A DNA stretch of 64,000 nt from Ga0077555 sp963761475 (GCA_963761475.1 CAVXGT010000015.1:310001-374000); one strand, 5' to 3'. Positions 36,654-46,725 are shown, counted from the stretch's first letter. The notes: generated by a model not told the origin, from the sequence alone. Made by a program: numbers and translations.

Positions 36654-38389
36654 ATGACACGTAAATCGCCGAAAGACTTGCGCTCCGCCCGCTGGTTCGC
36701 GCCCGACGACCTGCGCTCGTTCGGGCACCGGAGCCGCATGAACCAGATCGGCTACGACGTCAGCGAGTTCGCGGGCAAGCCGGTGATCGGCATCATCAAC
36801 ACGTGGTCCGACTTCGCCCAGTGTCACGCGCACTTCAAACACCGCGTCGAGGACGTGAAGCGGGGCGTGCTGCAGGCCGGCGGCTTTCCGGTGGAATTGC
36901 CGGCGATCTCGCTCTCGGAAAGCACGGTGAAGCCGACGACGATGCTCTACCGCAATTTCCTGGCGATGGAGACGGAGGAGCTGATTCGCTCGCAGCCGGT
37001 CGACGGCGTGGTGCTGATGGGGGGCTGCGACAAGACCACGCCGGGGCTCGATCCTCGGCGCCACCAGCGCGGGCGTGCCGGCGATCTTCGCGCCGGCCGG
37101 GCCGATGCTGCGCGGCAACTGGCACGGCAAGGCGCTCGGCTCGGGCTCGGACGTCTGGAAGTACTGGGACGAGCGGCGCGCCGGCAACATCTCGACCAAG
37201 GACTGGGAGGAGATGGAGCACGGCATCGCGCGCAGCTACGGCGTGTGCATGACCATGGGTACGGCATCGACCATGACCGGGCTTGCCGACGTGCTGGGGC
37301 TGTGCCTGCCGGGCACCTCGTCGATCCCGGCCGCCAATTCCAACCACGTGCGCATGTGCTCGGCGGCGGGGCGGCGCATCGGTCGACATGGTTTGGGAGG
37401 ATCTGACGCCAACGCGGATCATGACCAAAGGCGCCTTCCTCAACGCCATCAACGTGGCGATGGCGATGGGGTGCTCGACCAATGCCGTGATCCACATCCT
37501 CGCGATGGCGCGCCGGGCCGGCCACGACATCGGTCTCACGGATTTCGACGCCGCCAGCCGCAAGGTGCCGGTGATCGCCAACGTGCGGCCTTCGGGGCGG
37601 AATACCTGATGGAGGATTTCTATTACGCAGGCGGCCTTCTCGGCCTCATGTCGCGGCTCAAGGGCATCTCGACCTCGACCAGATCAACGTATCGGGCAAG
37701 CACCTGGGGCGAGAGCCTCGAAGGCGCCAAGGTGCACAACGACGACGTCATCCGCCCGCTCGACAACGCGATCTACGACGAAGGGCGCGCTGGCGGTGCT
37801 GAAGGGCAACCTGGCGCCGGACGGCTGCGTCATCAAGCCGTCGGCGTGCGCGCCGAAGTTCCTCAAGCATACCGGCCGCGCGCTTGTGTTCGACGATTAT
37901 CCCTCGCTCAAGAAGGCCAGCGACGACCCCAATCTCGACGTCACCGAGGACGACATCCTGGTGCTGCGCAACGCAGGTCCGCAGGGGGGGCCCGGGATGC
38001 CGGAGTGGGGCATGCTGCCGATCCCGACCAAGCTCGTGAAGAAAGGCGTGCGCGACATGATCCGCATTTCGGATGCGCGGATGTCGGGCACCAGCTACGG
38101 GGCCTGCATCCTGCACGTCTCGCCGGAGAGCTACGTCGGCGGACCGCTGGCGCTGATCCAAACCGGCGACATGGTGACGGTGGACGTGGCGGCGCGATCG
38201 ATCCGGATGGAGGTTTCCGATGCGGAACTGGCGCGGCGGAAGGCGGCGCTGCCGGCACAGAAGCCGCGCTACGAGCGTGGCTATGGCTGGATGTTCTCGC
38301 GCCATATCACACAGGCCAACGAGGGCTGCGACTTCGACTTCCTGGAGACGAGCTTCGGCAAGCCGGTCGACGAGCCGGTGATCTTCTAG
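36654..38389 (+). CDS. IlvD/Edd-family Fe-S dehydratase with six apparent indels
   Basis: An iron-sulfur sugar-acid or dihydroxyacid dehydratase. Fe-S ligands are visible: the Cys in G-G-C-D-K-T-T-P-G and the Cys in Y-G-V-C-M-T-M-G-T-A-S-T-M, plus N-T-W-S-D-F-A-Q-C-H. S-S-I-P-A-A-N-S-N-H and A-M-A-M-G-C-S-T-N-A-V-I-H are family blocks. D-V-W-K-Y-W-D-E-R-R-A-G favours the L-arabinonate dehydratase-like branch over true IlvD. Frame changes at about 37050 (+1), 37381 (+1), 37597 (-1), 37664 (-1), 37709 (+1) and 37785 (+1) add up to the observed net shift. Four or more lie in G runs. A terminator follows the stop. Confidence 0.82.
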
Positions 38390-38430
38390 GGCGCGTGGCC
38401 CGCACCCGCGTGCGGGAGAGCACGGGAAAG

Positions 38431-38465
38431 GCGCACTGCACCGGGTTCGGTTGCAGTGCGCTTTT
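38431..38465. terminator. intrinsic terminator (usable both ways)
   Basis: Stem gcgcactgca (38431-38440) / tgcagtgcgc (38452-38461), followed by TTTT on the plus strand and preceded by AAA, so it may also serve the convergent HAD gene. Confidence 0.85.
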
Positions 38466-38544
38466 AGGCTTGCGGGCGCTGGTCTTGGGCCGAGCGGCGG
38501 CCTCGCCCACCTGCTGTCGAGCCCTGTCTGGCGACCGGGATGGG

Positions 38545-39272
38545 TCAGGTGTCCTTCGTGCCGACGCCGCCGAGGAAGCCCGCGAGGTTCTCGGTCATGT
38601 GGTGGATGTGGTCGGGCGGCTCTTTCCACTGGCGGATCTTGAGCTGGATCGGGTGGTCGATATAGCTCGAGTGGACGAGGCAGGTGGTCATACCCAGCGC
38701 GTGAGCCGGCTCGAGGTTGTGGGGCATGTCCTCGAACATGGCGGCGGCCGCAGGCGCGACATTGTGTGAGGCCAACAGGCGGTCGTAGGCGGCGGCCTGC
38801 TCCTTCGGGATGTAGGCGCTATCGACGATGTCGATGATGTCCTCGAAGAGGTCGAGGATGCCGAGCTTGGTCGCCACCCGCTCGGCGTGGCCGTGGGAGC
38901 CGGCGGTGAAGATCAATTTGCGGCCCGGCAGCTTCTCGATCGCGAGGCGCAACTCGGGATGGTCGGGAATGGCCGACAGATCGATGTCGTGGACATAATC
39001 GAGGAACTTGTGGGGGTCCATGTTGTGGACCTGCATCATGCCGGCAAGCGTGGTACCGAACTGGCGATAATAGCTTTTCTGCAAGTGCTTGGCGTAGGCA
39101 AAGGGGACGCCCAGGTAACGTTGTATGAACTCCGCCATGCGCTGATCAACTTGGGCGAACAGGTTGCATTCGGCCGGGTAGAGCGTGTTGTCGAGGTCGA
39201 AGATCCAGATGCGCGTCGCATCGAACCCGCGCCTGATGCCCCGTACGCGCCGATCCGGTCGTCATTGCTCAC
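38545..39272 (-). CDS. HAD-family pyrimidine 5'-nucleotidase-like protein, N-terminus broken
   Basis: This is the SDT1-like branch of HAD phosphatases, usually annotated pyrimidine 5'-nucleotidase. Motif I, I-F-D-L-D-N-T-L-Y-P, lies at about 39160-39190, upstream of the first ATG in its frame (39138). Motif II is I-F-T-A-G-S, motif III Lys is in Y-I-P-K, and motif IV is M-F-E-D-M-P-H-N-L. The frame containing motif I closes at a TGA with no start codon between, whereas a GTG (39272) and an ATG (39265) lie in other frames. A missing base near 39223-39228 (ggttcgat) would link the GTG frame. The N-terminus is therefore uncertain. Confidence 0.78.
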
Positions 39273-39430
39273 CTCGCCTTCCGCCTCGGCCCGCACCCTA
39301 AGGCGGCACCGGTGAGCAACATAGGCACGCCCGATCGCGGACGCCAGCGAGAAGGCCCGGATTGCCCCCTCTGGTCAGGATTGGCGCATTGGGGCTATTA
39401 GAGCGAGCCAGATAAACGGACCTGCCGCCC

Positions 39431-40630
39431 ATGCAACCACTCCTCAAGGGCCTTCGCATCGTGGACATCACCACGATCCTGCTCGGGCCATTCGCCACAC
39501 AGATCCTCGGTGACATGGGGGCCGACGTCGTCAAGGTGGAAGCACCCGACGGCGACATGAACCGCTATAACCCGCCGCTCGGCCTGCCGGACGTCGGCGC
39601 GGGATTTGCCAACAACAACCGCAACAAGCGCTCGCTGGTGCTCGATCTCAAGAGCGAGGACGGCAAGGAGGTGCTGCGGCGGCTGATCGGGACGGCGGAC
39701 GCGCTGGTGCACAACATGCGGCAGGAGGCGCTGGACCGGCTCGGCTTCGGCTGGGAGGCGTGCCAGGCGCTCAATCCGCGGCTCGTCTATTGCGCGGCGC
39801 TCGGCTATGGCAGCGACGGGCCCTATTCGGGCAAGCCCGCCTACGACGACATCATCCAGGCGGCGGGCGGCATCGCCGGCTTGACGTGGCAGCGCGACGG
39901 CCAGCCCGCCTATCATCCGACGGTGACGGCGGACAAGGTCGGTGCCCTGCATGTCGTCTATGCGGTGCTGGGCGCGTTGCTCTATCGCGAGCGCACGGGT
40001 GGGCAGGGCCAGCTTGTGGAAATGCCGATGCTGGAGGCGACCGCCGCGTTCTGCCTCAACGAGAACCTGATGGGCTCGACCTACGAAGCCAAGGGCTCGC
40101 TCGGCTATCACCGGACCATGTCGCCCAACCGAAAGCCCTATCCGACCCGGGACGGCTACATCGCGCTGCTGCCCTACACGACGGCACAGTGGCGCCGCGT
40201 GCTGGACGCGCTCGGGCGCGAGGACATCACGGCTGCGGACTGGTTCCAAAGCAATACCGAGCGCTCGAAGCGGTCGGACGAGCTCTATCAGATCCTGGCC
40301 TCCTCGCTCGGTAGCCGAACGAGCGCTGAATGGCTCGAGCTGTTCGAACGGCTCGATGTGCCGTGCGGGCCGGTGCATTCGCTGGAAGCCCTGGTGGACG
40401 ACCCGCACCTGGCGGCGGTCGGCTTCTTCGAGCCCAATTTCTCGACGCCCTCGCCGCAACTGCGCAGCCCGCGCCAGCCGGTGCTGTGGCGTGGGGTGGC
40501 GCGCGAGCCAGATCTAGCGGCGCCGGGCCTCGGCAATGCCTCACGGGCGTTGCTCGGTGAGCTCGGCTACGCGGCTGACGACATCGAGCGGCTGATCGGC
40601 GCCGGCAGCGTTGTCGCACCAGGTTCGTAG
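39431..40630 (+). CDS. family III CoA-transferase (CaiB/BaiF)
   Basis: A 399-residue CoA-transferase of the CaiB/BaiF type, moving CoA between an acyl-CoA and a carboxylic acid by an aspartyl-CoA intermediate. Catalytic Asp168 is in V-T-A-D-K-V-G-A-L. Opening blocks L-L-G-P-F-A-T-Q-I-L-G-D-M-G-A-D-V-V-K-V-E and N-R-N-K-R-S-L-V-L-D-L are typical. A second member (44369) lies in the same region, with an acyl-CoA dehydrogenase-like gene and a molybdoprotein between. The set suggests an aromatic or branched acid pathway, but the substrates are not inferable. Confidence 0.92.
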   Translation: MQPLLKGLRIVDITTILLGPFATQILGDMGADVVKVEAPDGDMNRYNPPLGLPDVGAGFANNNRNKRSLVLDLKSEDGKEVLRRLIGTADALVHNMRQEALDRLGFGWEACQALNPRLVYCAALGYGSDGPYSGKPAYDDIIQAAGGIAGLTWQRDGQPAYHPTVTADKVGALHVVYAVLGALLYRERTGGQGQLVEMPMLEATAAFCLNENLMGSTYEAKGSLGYHRTMSPNRKPYPTRDGYIALLPYTTAQWRRVLDALGREDITAADWFQSNTERSKRSDELYQILASSLGSRTSAEWLELFERLDVPCGPVHSLEALVDDPHLAAVGFFEPNFSTPSPQLRSPRQPVLWRGVAREPDLAAPGLGNASRALLGELGYAADDIERLIGAGSVVAPGS

Positions 40631-40711
40631 AAGCCGTGCGAAACATCATTTCGTCACAGTAAGCTGGACCGTCCAGCGACGGCAGTCACAGCATCCGGCA
40701 CAACGTACAGA

Positions 40712-42925
40712 ATGACCACTTCAGGCCTGACTCGACGCTTTGTCATTGGAGGTGCGCTGGCGACAGGCGGCGGGCTGGTGCTGGGCTTTTCGCTTGCGCC
40801 CGCCGAGGCGCAGAGACCGGCCGACAAGCGGCGGCGACCGGGGCGGCGGGCACAAACGCAAACGCCCCACGAAATCAACGCCTGGATCGTGGTTCGCAGC
40901 GACGAGCGGGTGGTGGTGCGCATGGCGCACTCGGAGTTGGGGCAGGGTACGATCACAGGTCTCGCGCAGCTCGCGGCTGAAGAGCTCGATTGCGATTGGA
41001 ACGGTGTCGAAGTCGAGCTCGTGGCACCGCACGACAGCCAGGCGCGCGGCGGGCCGTGGGGCAGCTTCGCGACGGCGGCGAGCCGCGGCATCCGGGGCAC
41101 GGAAGCCAGCATGCGGACGGCCGGGTGGGCCGCGCGACAGATGCTGCTGGCGGCGGCGGCGGCGCGTTGGCGGGTGGCAAGCAGCGAGCTCACGACCAGC
41201 AACGGCGTCGTGCAGCATGCCGCGACCAAGCGGCGGACGACCTACGGCCGACTGGCGCCGGCTGCTGCCAAACTGCCGGCTCCCTCGACGGCGGGCGTCA
41301 AGCTGTCGGCCACCGACCGCTGGCGGATCGCCGGCAAGAGCGTTGCCAGCCTCAACCAGAAAGCCAAGGTGACGGGGGCGGGCGTCTATGGCATCGACGT
41401 CAAGCTCGACGGCATGTTGAACGCCGCCATTCGCGCCGCACCAGTCCATGGCGGCACGCTCGCCAGCTTCGATGCGCTGGAGGCGGAGCGCATGGCCGGC
41501 GTCAAGCGCGTGCTGGCCGTCGGCAACGACGCGGTGGCGGTAGTGGCGGAAAGCTGGTGGCAGGCGCAAACGGCGCTGGAACGCGTGAATATAACCTGGG
41601 CGCCGTCGCCCGAAGTCGGGATCAATGATGCCAGTATCGATGCCTTCCTGAAGACTGGCCTGACAACGGAAGCGGCGTTCATCGGGCGCACGCACGGGGA
41701 TGCGCTGGCGGCGCTGCGAAGCTCGTCGAAGACGCTCGATGCCGTCTATGAAACGCCATTTCTGCACCATGCGACGCTCGAACCGATGAACGCAACGGCG
41801 GTCTGGCAGACGGACAGCCTCGAGGTCTGGGCGCCAACGCAGAACCGGGACGCTGTGGCCCGGACCGCAAGCGATGCGGCGGGGCTGGCGCCGGACCGAG
41901 TGCGCGTGCACGCCACCATGGTCGGCGGCAGCTTCGGGCGGCGGTTGCGACAGGACGCGGTGCGGCAGGCCGTGCTGATAGCAAAGGAGATGCCGGGCGT
42001 GCCGGTCAAGCTGATCTGGTCGCGCGAGGAGGATTTCAGGCACGGCTACTACCGGCCGATCACCAAAGCGCAGATCAGGGGCGGGATCGACGACAAGGGT
42101 CAGGCCGCGGGGCTTATCCTGCGCATCTCCGGCCAGTCCATCCTGGCCTCGAACCTGGGACGCGGGGTCGGCAATGCGGCGGGACGAGACCCGCGCATGT
42201 TCCAGGGCCTCTACGGCCAGCCGGGCGAAGCGCAGATGGGGTACTCGATCCCGAATGTCTTCATCGACCACGCGATGCGCAATACGCACATGGCGGTCGG
42301 TAGCTGGCGCGGCGTGCACACCACGCAGAACGGCTTCTATCTCGAGTGCTTCGTGGACGAGATGGCGCAACTGGCGGGCCGAGATCCGCTGGAGTTCAGG
42401 CGATCGATGATGAAGAGCCACCCTTACCATCTGGCAGTGCTGGAGACGGCGGCGACAAAAGCCGGGTGGGGGACGCCACTGCCGGAGGGGAGCTTCCAGG
42501 GCATCGCACAGATGATGTCGGTGGGCAGCTACGCGGCGGTGGTGGCGCAGGTGCGGCGTGCCGGCGACGATGGGCTCAAGGTAGAGCGCGTCGTGGTGGC
42601 GCTCGATTGCGGCCTGGTGGTCAATCCACGGCTCGTTGAAGCGCAGATCGAAGGGGCAGTGGGCATGGGGCTCAGCGCGGCGCTCTACGAGCAGATCTCG
42701 GTCGCGCGGGGGGAGGCGGTCGAGGGCAACTTCGACCGTTACCCGGTGTTGCGGCTCGCAGCCTTCCCGGTTGTGGAGAGCGTGCTGCAGACGTCGGGGG
42801 AATTCTTCGGGGGCGTTGGCGATGCGGTCATCGGCGCGGTGGCGCCGGCGGTCATGAATGCCGCCTTCAAGGCAACGGGAAAGCGCATCCGCCGCCTGCC
42901 GCTCAGGCGGACACCCGGCAAATAG
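40712..42925 (+). CDS. xanthine-dehydrogenase-family molybdopterin subunit, IorB-like
   Basis: A 737-residue large subunit of a molybdenum hydroxylase of the isoquinoline 1-oxidoreductase/aldehyde oxidase type. A twin-arginine signal (T-R-R-F-V-I-G-G-A-L) implies export in folded form. Cofactor-binding blocks include M-A-H-S-E-L-G-Q-G, G-G-S-F-G-R-R and W-R-G-V-H-T-T-Q-N. In the C-terminal block where relatives read G-G-V-G-E-P, this protein has G-G-V-G-D-A with Asp704, so the usual catalytic Glu is replaced. The small [2Fe-2S] partner gene is not adjacent. Activity, if any, is uncertain. Confidence 0.85.
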   Translation: MTTSGLTRRFVIGGALATGGGLVLGFSLAPAEAQRPADKRRRPGRRAQTQTPHEINAWIVVRSDERVVVRMAHSELGQGTITGLAQLAAEELDCDWNGVEVELVAPHDSQARGGPWGSFATAASRGIRGTEASMRTAGWAARQMLLAAAAARWRVASSELTTSNGVVQHAATKRRTTYGRLAPAAAKLPAPSTAGVKLSATDRWRIAGKSVASLNQKAKVTGAGVYGIDVKLDGMLNAAIRAAPVHGGTLASFDALEAERMAGVKRVLAVGNDAVAVVAESWWQAQTALERVNITWAPSPEVGINDASIDAFLKTGLTTEAAFIGRTHGDALAALRSSSKTLDAVYETPFLHHATLEPMNATAVWQTDSLEVWAPTQNRDAVARTASDAAGLAPDRVRVHATMVGGSFGRRLRQDAVRQAVLIAKEMPGVPVKLIWSREEDFRHGYYRPITKAQIRGGIDDKGQAAGLILRISGQSILASNLGRGVGNAAGRDPRMFQGLYGQPGEAQMGYSIPNVFIDHAMRNTHMAVGSWRGVHTTQNGFYLECFVDEMAQLAGRDPLEFRRSMMKSHPYHLAVLETAATKAGWGTPLPEGSFQGIAQMMSVGSYAAVVAQVRRAGDDGLKVERVVVALDCGLVVNPRLVEAQIEGAVGMGLSAALYEQISVARGEAVEGNFDRYPVLRLAAFPVVESVLQTSGEFFGGVGDAVIGAVAPAVMNAAFKATGKRIRRLPLRRTPGK

Positions 42926-43067
42926 ACTGGTGGACGAACGCGGTTTGCGGCCCGAGAAAACGGTCGAAACTTTGCACTGGAATTGACGACGCGCGGCAGG
43001 CGGCGCAGGCTGCCACCGTGGCCAACGGCCTGCTCTTTTCGCTGCGCATGATGGGACCGACACCGCA

Positions 43068-44249
43068 ATGCACGCACCGTTCCCGGCCGAGCCCGATGCC
43101 AAACGCGCCCGCCTGATGGCGGCGGTCGACGACATTGCCGAGACCGTTCGGCGCCATGCCGACGACGCGGAGGCCAAGGGAACGTTGTCGCAAGCAACGG
43201 TCGATGCGCTGGTCGATACGGGGCTGCTCGGGCTCAAGCTGCCAGCGGCACTTGGCGGGGCCGAGGCGGATCCGATGATCCAGCTCGAGGTGATCGAAGC
43301 GGTGAGTGCGATCGACCCCTCGACGGGATGGTGCCTGATGATCGGCGGCACGGGAATTGGGTTGCCCGGCGCCTTCCTCACCCAGGTGGCTGCAGACGAA
43401 ATGTTCCGGGGTGAGCGACTGCCAACGGGGGCGATCGTTTCCATGCCGACGGGAGAGGCGAAAGCCGTCGAAGGTGGCTACAGGGTTACCGGTCGGTGGT
43501 CTTTCGTAAGCGGAGCACCACATGCGCAATGGATCACGATCGGTGCCAAGATTTCAGGTGCCGGCAGCGGCCCTGGCGAGGTGCGGCTGATGACCTTGCC
43601 GAAAACCAGCCTGCAACTCCACGACAACTGGCATGTGGCAGGTCTCAAGGGCACAGGGAGCTGTGACGTCTCGGCGCAGGACGTGTTCGTTCCGGAGACC
43701 TTCACGTGGGACCGGATGCGGACGCCGCCCAGGCGTGGCGGCGCGCTCTATCGAATCGGTCATCCCGGGTTCGTTGCCAACGAGCACGCCGCGTTTGCAC
43801 TTGGCGTCGGGCGGGGGGCACTCGATGCCATCATGGCGCTCGCCAAATCGAAGCGGCGCAGCTTTGCCGCCGAGCCGTCGGCACTCGAGCAGCGGCCCGT
43901 CTTCCAGCGCGCGATCGGGCTTGCTGACATGCGGCTCAGGTCGGCGCGCGCCGGCCTGCTCGAGGTCTATGCCAAGGCCTGGGCGATCGCTTCGACCGGC
44001 GAGATCCCGCCGCCGGCGATCCAGGCGGCCATTCGTGCGGCGACGGCCTATGCCACCGAGGTCGGCGTCGAGGTGACGACGGAAGCGTTCCGCTTTTCGG
44101 GCGGCGAAGGGGCCTACGCCAACCATCCGTTGCAACGCTACCTGCGCGACATCAACGTCGGCGCGCAGCACCTGATGGTCAGCACCGTCGCCTACGAGAA
44201 CCACGGCACCTTCCTGCTGGGACTGCCGGGAGCTGATCCGCTCAGATAA
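43068..44249 (+). CDS. acyl-CoA dehydrogenase-like flavoprotein (Acyl-CoA_dh_2 type)
   Basis: A 393-residue flavoprotein with the acyl-CoA dehydrogenase fold: N-terminal helical domain (L-K-L-P-A-A-L-G-G-A-E-A), middle domain (G-R-W-S-F-V-S-G-A, then W-H-V-A-G-L-K-G-T-G-S) and a C-terminal domain of the Acyl-CoA_dh_2 kind, which is shared with FMNH2-dependent monooxygenases such as DszC and HsaA. G-T-G-S-C-D-V fits that branch. It may be a hydroxylase rather than a dehydrogenase. It sits between two CoA-transferases and a molybdoprotein, all on the plus strand with gaps of 80-145 nt. Confidence 0.82.
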   Translation: MHAPFPAEPDAKRARLMAAVDDIAETVRRHADDAEAKGTLSQATVDALVDTGLLGLKLPAALGGAEADPMIQLEVIEAVSAIDPSTGWCLMIGGTGIGLPGAFLTQVAADEMFRGERLPTGAIVSMPTGEAKAVEGGYRVTGRWSFVSGAPHAQWITIGAKISGAGSGPGEVRLMTLPKTSLQLHDNWHVAGLKGTGSCDVSAQDVFVPETFTWDRMRTPPRRGGALYRIGHPGFVANEHAAFALGVGRGALDAIMALAKSKRRSFAAEPSALEQRPVFQRAIGLADMRLRSARAGLLEVYAKAWAIASTGEIPPPAIQAAIRAATAYATEVGVEVTTEAFRFSGGEGAYANHPLQRYLRDINVGAQHLMVSTVAYENHGTFLLGLPGADPLR

Positions 44250-44368
44250 CCAATTCAGGCAACGACGAGCCCTATCGCCCCGATCACGCGCGAAAAGCAT
44301 TGCCACTGGCGCATTGAGTGGCATGATCGGCGCCAATCCTTGAAACACCAGCCAGAGAGCCCGACCTC

Positions 44369-45553
44369 ATGCCCTTCGAGCCTGCAAGCGACATCCTTGC
44401 CGACTACACCGTCCTCGACCTGACGCGGGTGCGCTCGGGGCCGACCTGTGTGCGCCAGCTCGCCGATTGGGGCGCCAACGTCATCAAGATCGAGGACCCG
44501 GAGAGCGACAAGGTGGGCCTTGGTGGCCCGCGCTCGGGGTCGGATTTCCAGAACCTGCACCGCAATAAACGCTCGATCACGCTCAATCTCAAGTCGCCGG
44601 CCGGCCGCGAGGTGTTCATGGCGCTCGCCGCACGCGCCGATGTGATCGTCGAGAACTACCGGCCCGACGTGAAGAGCCGGCTCGGCATCGACTACGAGGC
44701 CGTCTCGAAGATCAACCCGCGCATCATCTATGCGTCGATCTCGGGCTTCGGGCAGGACGGGCCGCTGGCCAAGCGTCCGGGTTTCGACCAGATCGCGCAG
44801 GGCATGGGCGGACTGATGTCGATCACGGGCGAACCGGGCAAGGGGCCGATGCGCGTCGGCATTCCGATTGCCGACCTCACGGCCGGCATTTTCTGCAGCC
44901 AGGGCATTTTGCTGGCGATCATGGAACGGCAGAAATCTGGCAAAGGGCAGTGGGTGCAGACGTCGCTGCTGCAGGCGCAGGTGTTCATGCTCGACTTCCA
45001 GGCGACACGCTGGCTGATGGACAAGGAAGTGCCGCCGCAGGCCGGCAACGACCATCCGACCTCAATTCCGACAGGTGTTTTCAAGACCTCGGACGGCTAC
45101 ATCAACATCGCGGTTGCCGGACAGAAGATGTGGGAGAAATTCGCCTCGCTGTTCGACGACAAGGGCTTCAAGGATCCCGATTTCGCCGACAGCAAAGGAC
45201 GTTCGACGCATCGCAAGAAACTCAACGCGCTGATCGAGAGCCACACGGTAAAGAACACGTCGGCCTACTGGATCGAGACGCTCAACGCCAACGGCTGCCC
45301 GGCTGGCGAGATCAACTCGATCGACCAGGTGTTCGGTCTCGATCAGGTTCGCCATCTCGGGCTCGCGCAAGCGATGGAGAGCCAGGAGCGTGGCGCCACC
45401 GAGGTGGTCGGCCAGCCGATCCTGATGAGCCGCTCAAAGGCCAGCATCAAACGCCCGCCGCCGAAGCTCGGCCAGCAAACGGACGAGGTCCTGGCGGAGA
45501 TCGGCTACGAGGCGGACGCCATCAAGCGGCTGCGCAACGAGGGTGCGGTCTAG
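44369..45553 (+). CDS. family III CoA-transferase (CaiB/BaiF)
   Basis: A 394-residue CoA-transferase with catalytic Asp169 in G-I-P-I-A-D-L-T-A-G. Also seen are R-S-G-P-T-C-V-R-Q-L-A-D-W-G-A-N-V-I-K-I-E and N-L-H-R-N-K-R-S-I-T-L-N-L-K. It is only distantly similar to the paralogue at 39431, so the two probably act on different acids. It follows the acyl-CoA dehydrogenase-like gene by 119 nt. No transporter or regulator adjoins it. Confidence 0.92.
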   Translation: MPFEPASDILADYTVLDLTRVRSGPTCVRQLADWGANVIKIEDPESDKVGLGGPRSGSDFQNLHRNKRSITLNLKSPAGREVFMALAARADVIVENYRPDVKSRLGIDYEAVSKINPRIIYASISGFGQDGPLAKRPGFDQIAQGMGGLMSITGEPGKGPMRVGIPIADLTAGIFCSQGILLAIMERQKSGKGQWVQTSLLQAQVFMLDFQATRWLMDKEVPPQAGNDHPTSIPTGVFKTSDGYINIAVAGQKMWEKFASLFDDKGFKDPDFADSKGRSTHRKKLNALIESHTVKNTSAYWIETLNANGCPAGEINSIDQVFGLDQVRHLGLAQAMESQERGATEVVGQPILMSRSKASIKRPPPKLGQQTDEVLAEIGYEADAIKRLRNEGAV

Positions 45554-45693
45554 ACCACACCGCGGGTGCTGACCGTCGTTAACCAGCGCGGGCGTCTGTC
45601 GCGGACGTGGCGGCGGGCGTTAATGGATCGTGAAGAATTGTGGTTCCAAATTCGTTGCCTGAGTTCACAGGTTATGTTGGAGCCGCGTTTACC

Positions 45694-46725
45694 ATGCTTA
45701 ACTGCAGTCGAGCGTTCGAGCTGAAAAGTGGCTTTATCGGCGTAAGTGCGGCCTTGATCCTGGGCGGACTGGCCGTCGCCACTCCGGCCATGGCCAAGGC
45801 CTGCGAGCCGGCGCCGGCGCCGATCCGGGACATCGTGCTGCCGCGCTACTACACCGATGCCTCAGGCTCCGAGATCGATGCAGAAGCCAAGGCGCTGCAT
45901 GCGGAAGCCGTTGCGCCGCTGACCGAGTTCCTGCGCCAGATCGTGAAGGGCGCCGACAAGGCCGTCGCCTACGATGATACGCAGCAGGCCAAGTGCGCGC
46001 TGGAGTGGCTGGAGACATGGGCTCGGGGCGGGGCGTGGCTCGGCGTGATGGGCAGCAAGCAGGCGGAATATCAGCGCAAGTGGGATCTGGGGGGCGTGGC
46101 TGCGGCCTACCTCAAGCTCAAGGTGCACGCGACACCTGCAAAGCAGCGCACGATCGAGGGCTGGCTCAAGCAATGGGCCGATCTTGCCTATGCGTTCCAA
46201 TCCGATCCGGACCGCCAGCGCAACAACCAGCTGTACTGGCTCGGGTTCGCGCTCGGCGCGACCGCGATCGCCACCGATAGCGACCGGCACTGGCGGCTCT
46301 CACGCGACATCATGAGCGAAGCGGCCAAGCATATCGCGGAGGACGGCGCGCTGGCGCTGGAGCTCGAGCGCAAATCGCAAGCGCTGCACTATCACTCGTT
46401 CGCCGTGACGCCACTGGTCGCGCTGGCCGAAATGGCAGCGCAGCGTGGCGAAAACTGGTTCGAGTTGGAGCAAGGTGCGCTGCACCGACTGGTGGCGCTG
46501 ACCATCGCGGGGCTCAACAAACCTGCCATTTTCGATGAGCTCAGCGGCTACCCGCAGAAACTGCCGGCGGGGACGGGCGCCGGCTGGCTGTGGCTCTATG
46601 GACAGAGATACGCGAGTTTGCTGCCTGCCATGCTGCCCGTGGTGCCGCGCGACCACCGCTGGCTCGGCGGCGATGTGGCCAACCTCAAGCGCGTCCTTTC
46701 CGACCGGCGATACGCGCAGCGTTGA
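45694..46725 (+). CDS. PL5 alginate-lyase-like periplasmic protein, catalytic His replaced
   Basis: A 343-residue secreted protein with a signal peptide (about residues 1-28, ending A-M-A-K-A). The fold segments match polysaccharide lyase family 5 (AlgL): C-A-L-E-W-L-E-T-W-A-R-G-G-A, N-N-Q-L-Y-W, and E-L-E-R-K-S-Q-A-L-H-Y-H-S-F-A-V-T-P-L. In mannuronate lyases the second block is N-N-H-x-Y-W; here Gln179 stands at the His that acts in beta-elimination. It may have changed substrate or lost activity. No alginate synthesis genes are near. ATG 45694 follows GGAG at 45679. Confidence 0.78.
   Translation: MLNCSRAFELKSGFIGVSAALILGGLAVATPAMAKACEPAPAPIRDIVLPRYYTDASGSEIDAEAKALHAEAVAPLTEFLRQIVKGADKAVAYDDTQQAKCALEWLETWARGGAWLGVMGSKQAEYQRKWDLGGVAAAYLKLKVHATPAKQRTIEGWLKQWADLAYAFQSDPDRQRNNQLYWLGFALGATAIATDSDRHWRLSRDIMSEAAKHIAEDGALALELERKSQALHYHSFAVTPLVALAEMAAQRGENWFELEQGALHRLVALTIAGLNKPAIFDELSGYPQKLPAGTGAGWLWLYGQRYASLLPAMLPVVPRDHRWLGGDVANLKRVLSDRRYAQR

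Noticed and set aside
40721..43444. 907-codon open frame on the minus strand
   Set aside because: It is the antisense shadow of the molybdoprotein and its neighbour. The plus-strand genes have clear family motifs and starts.
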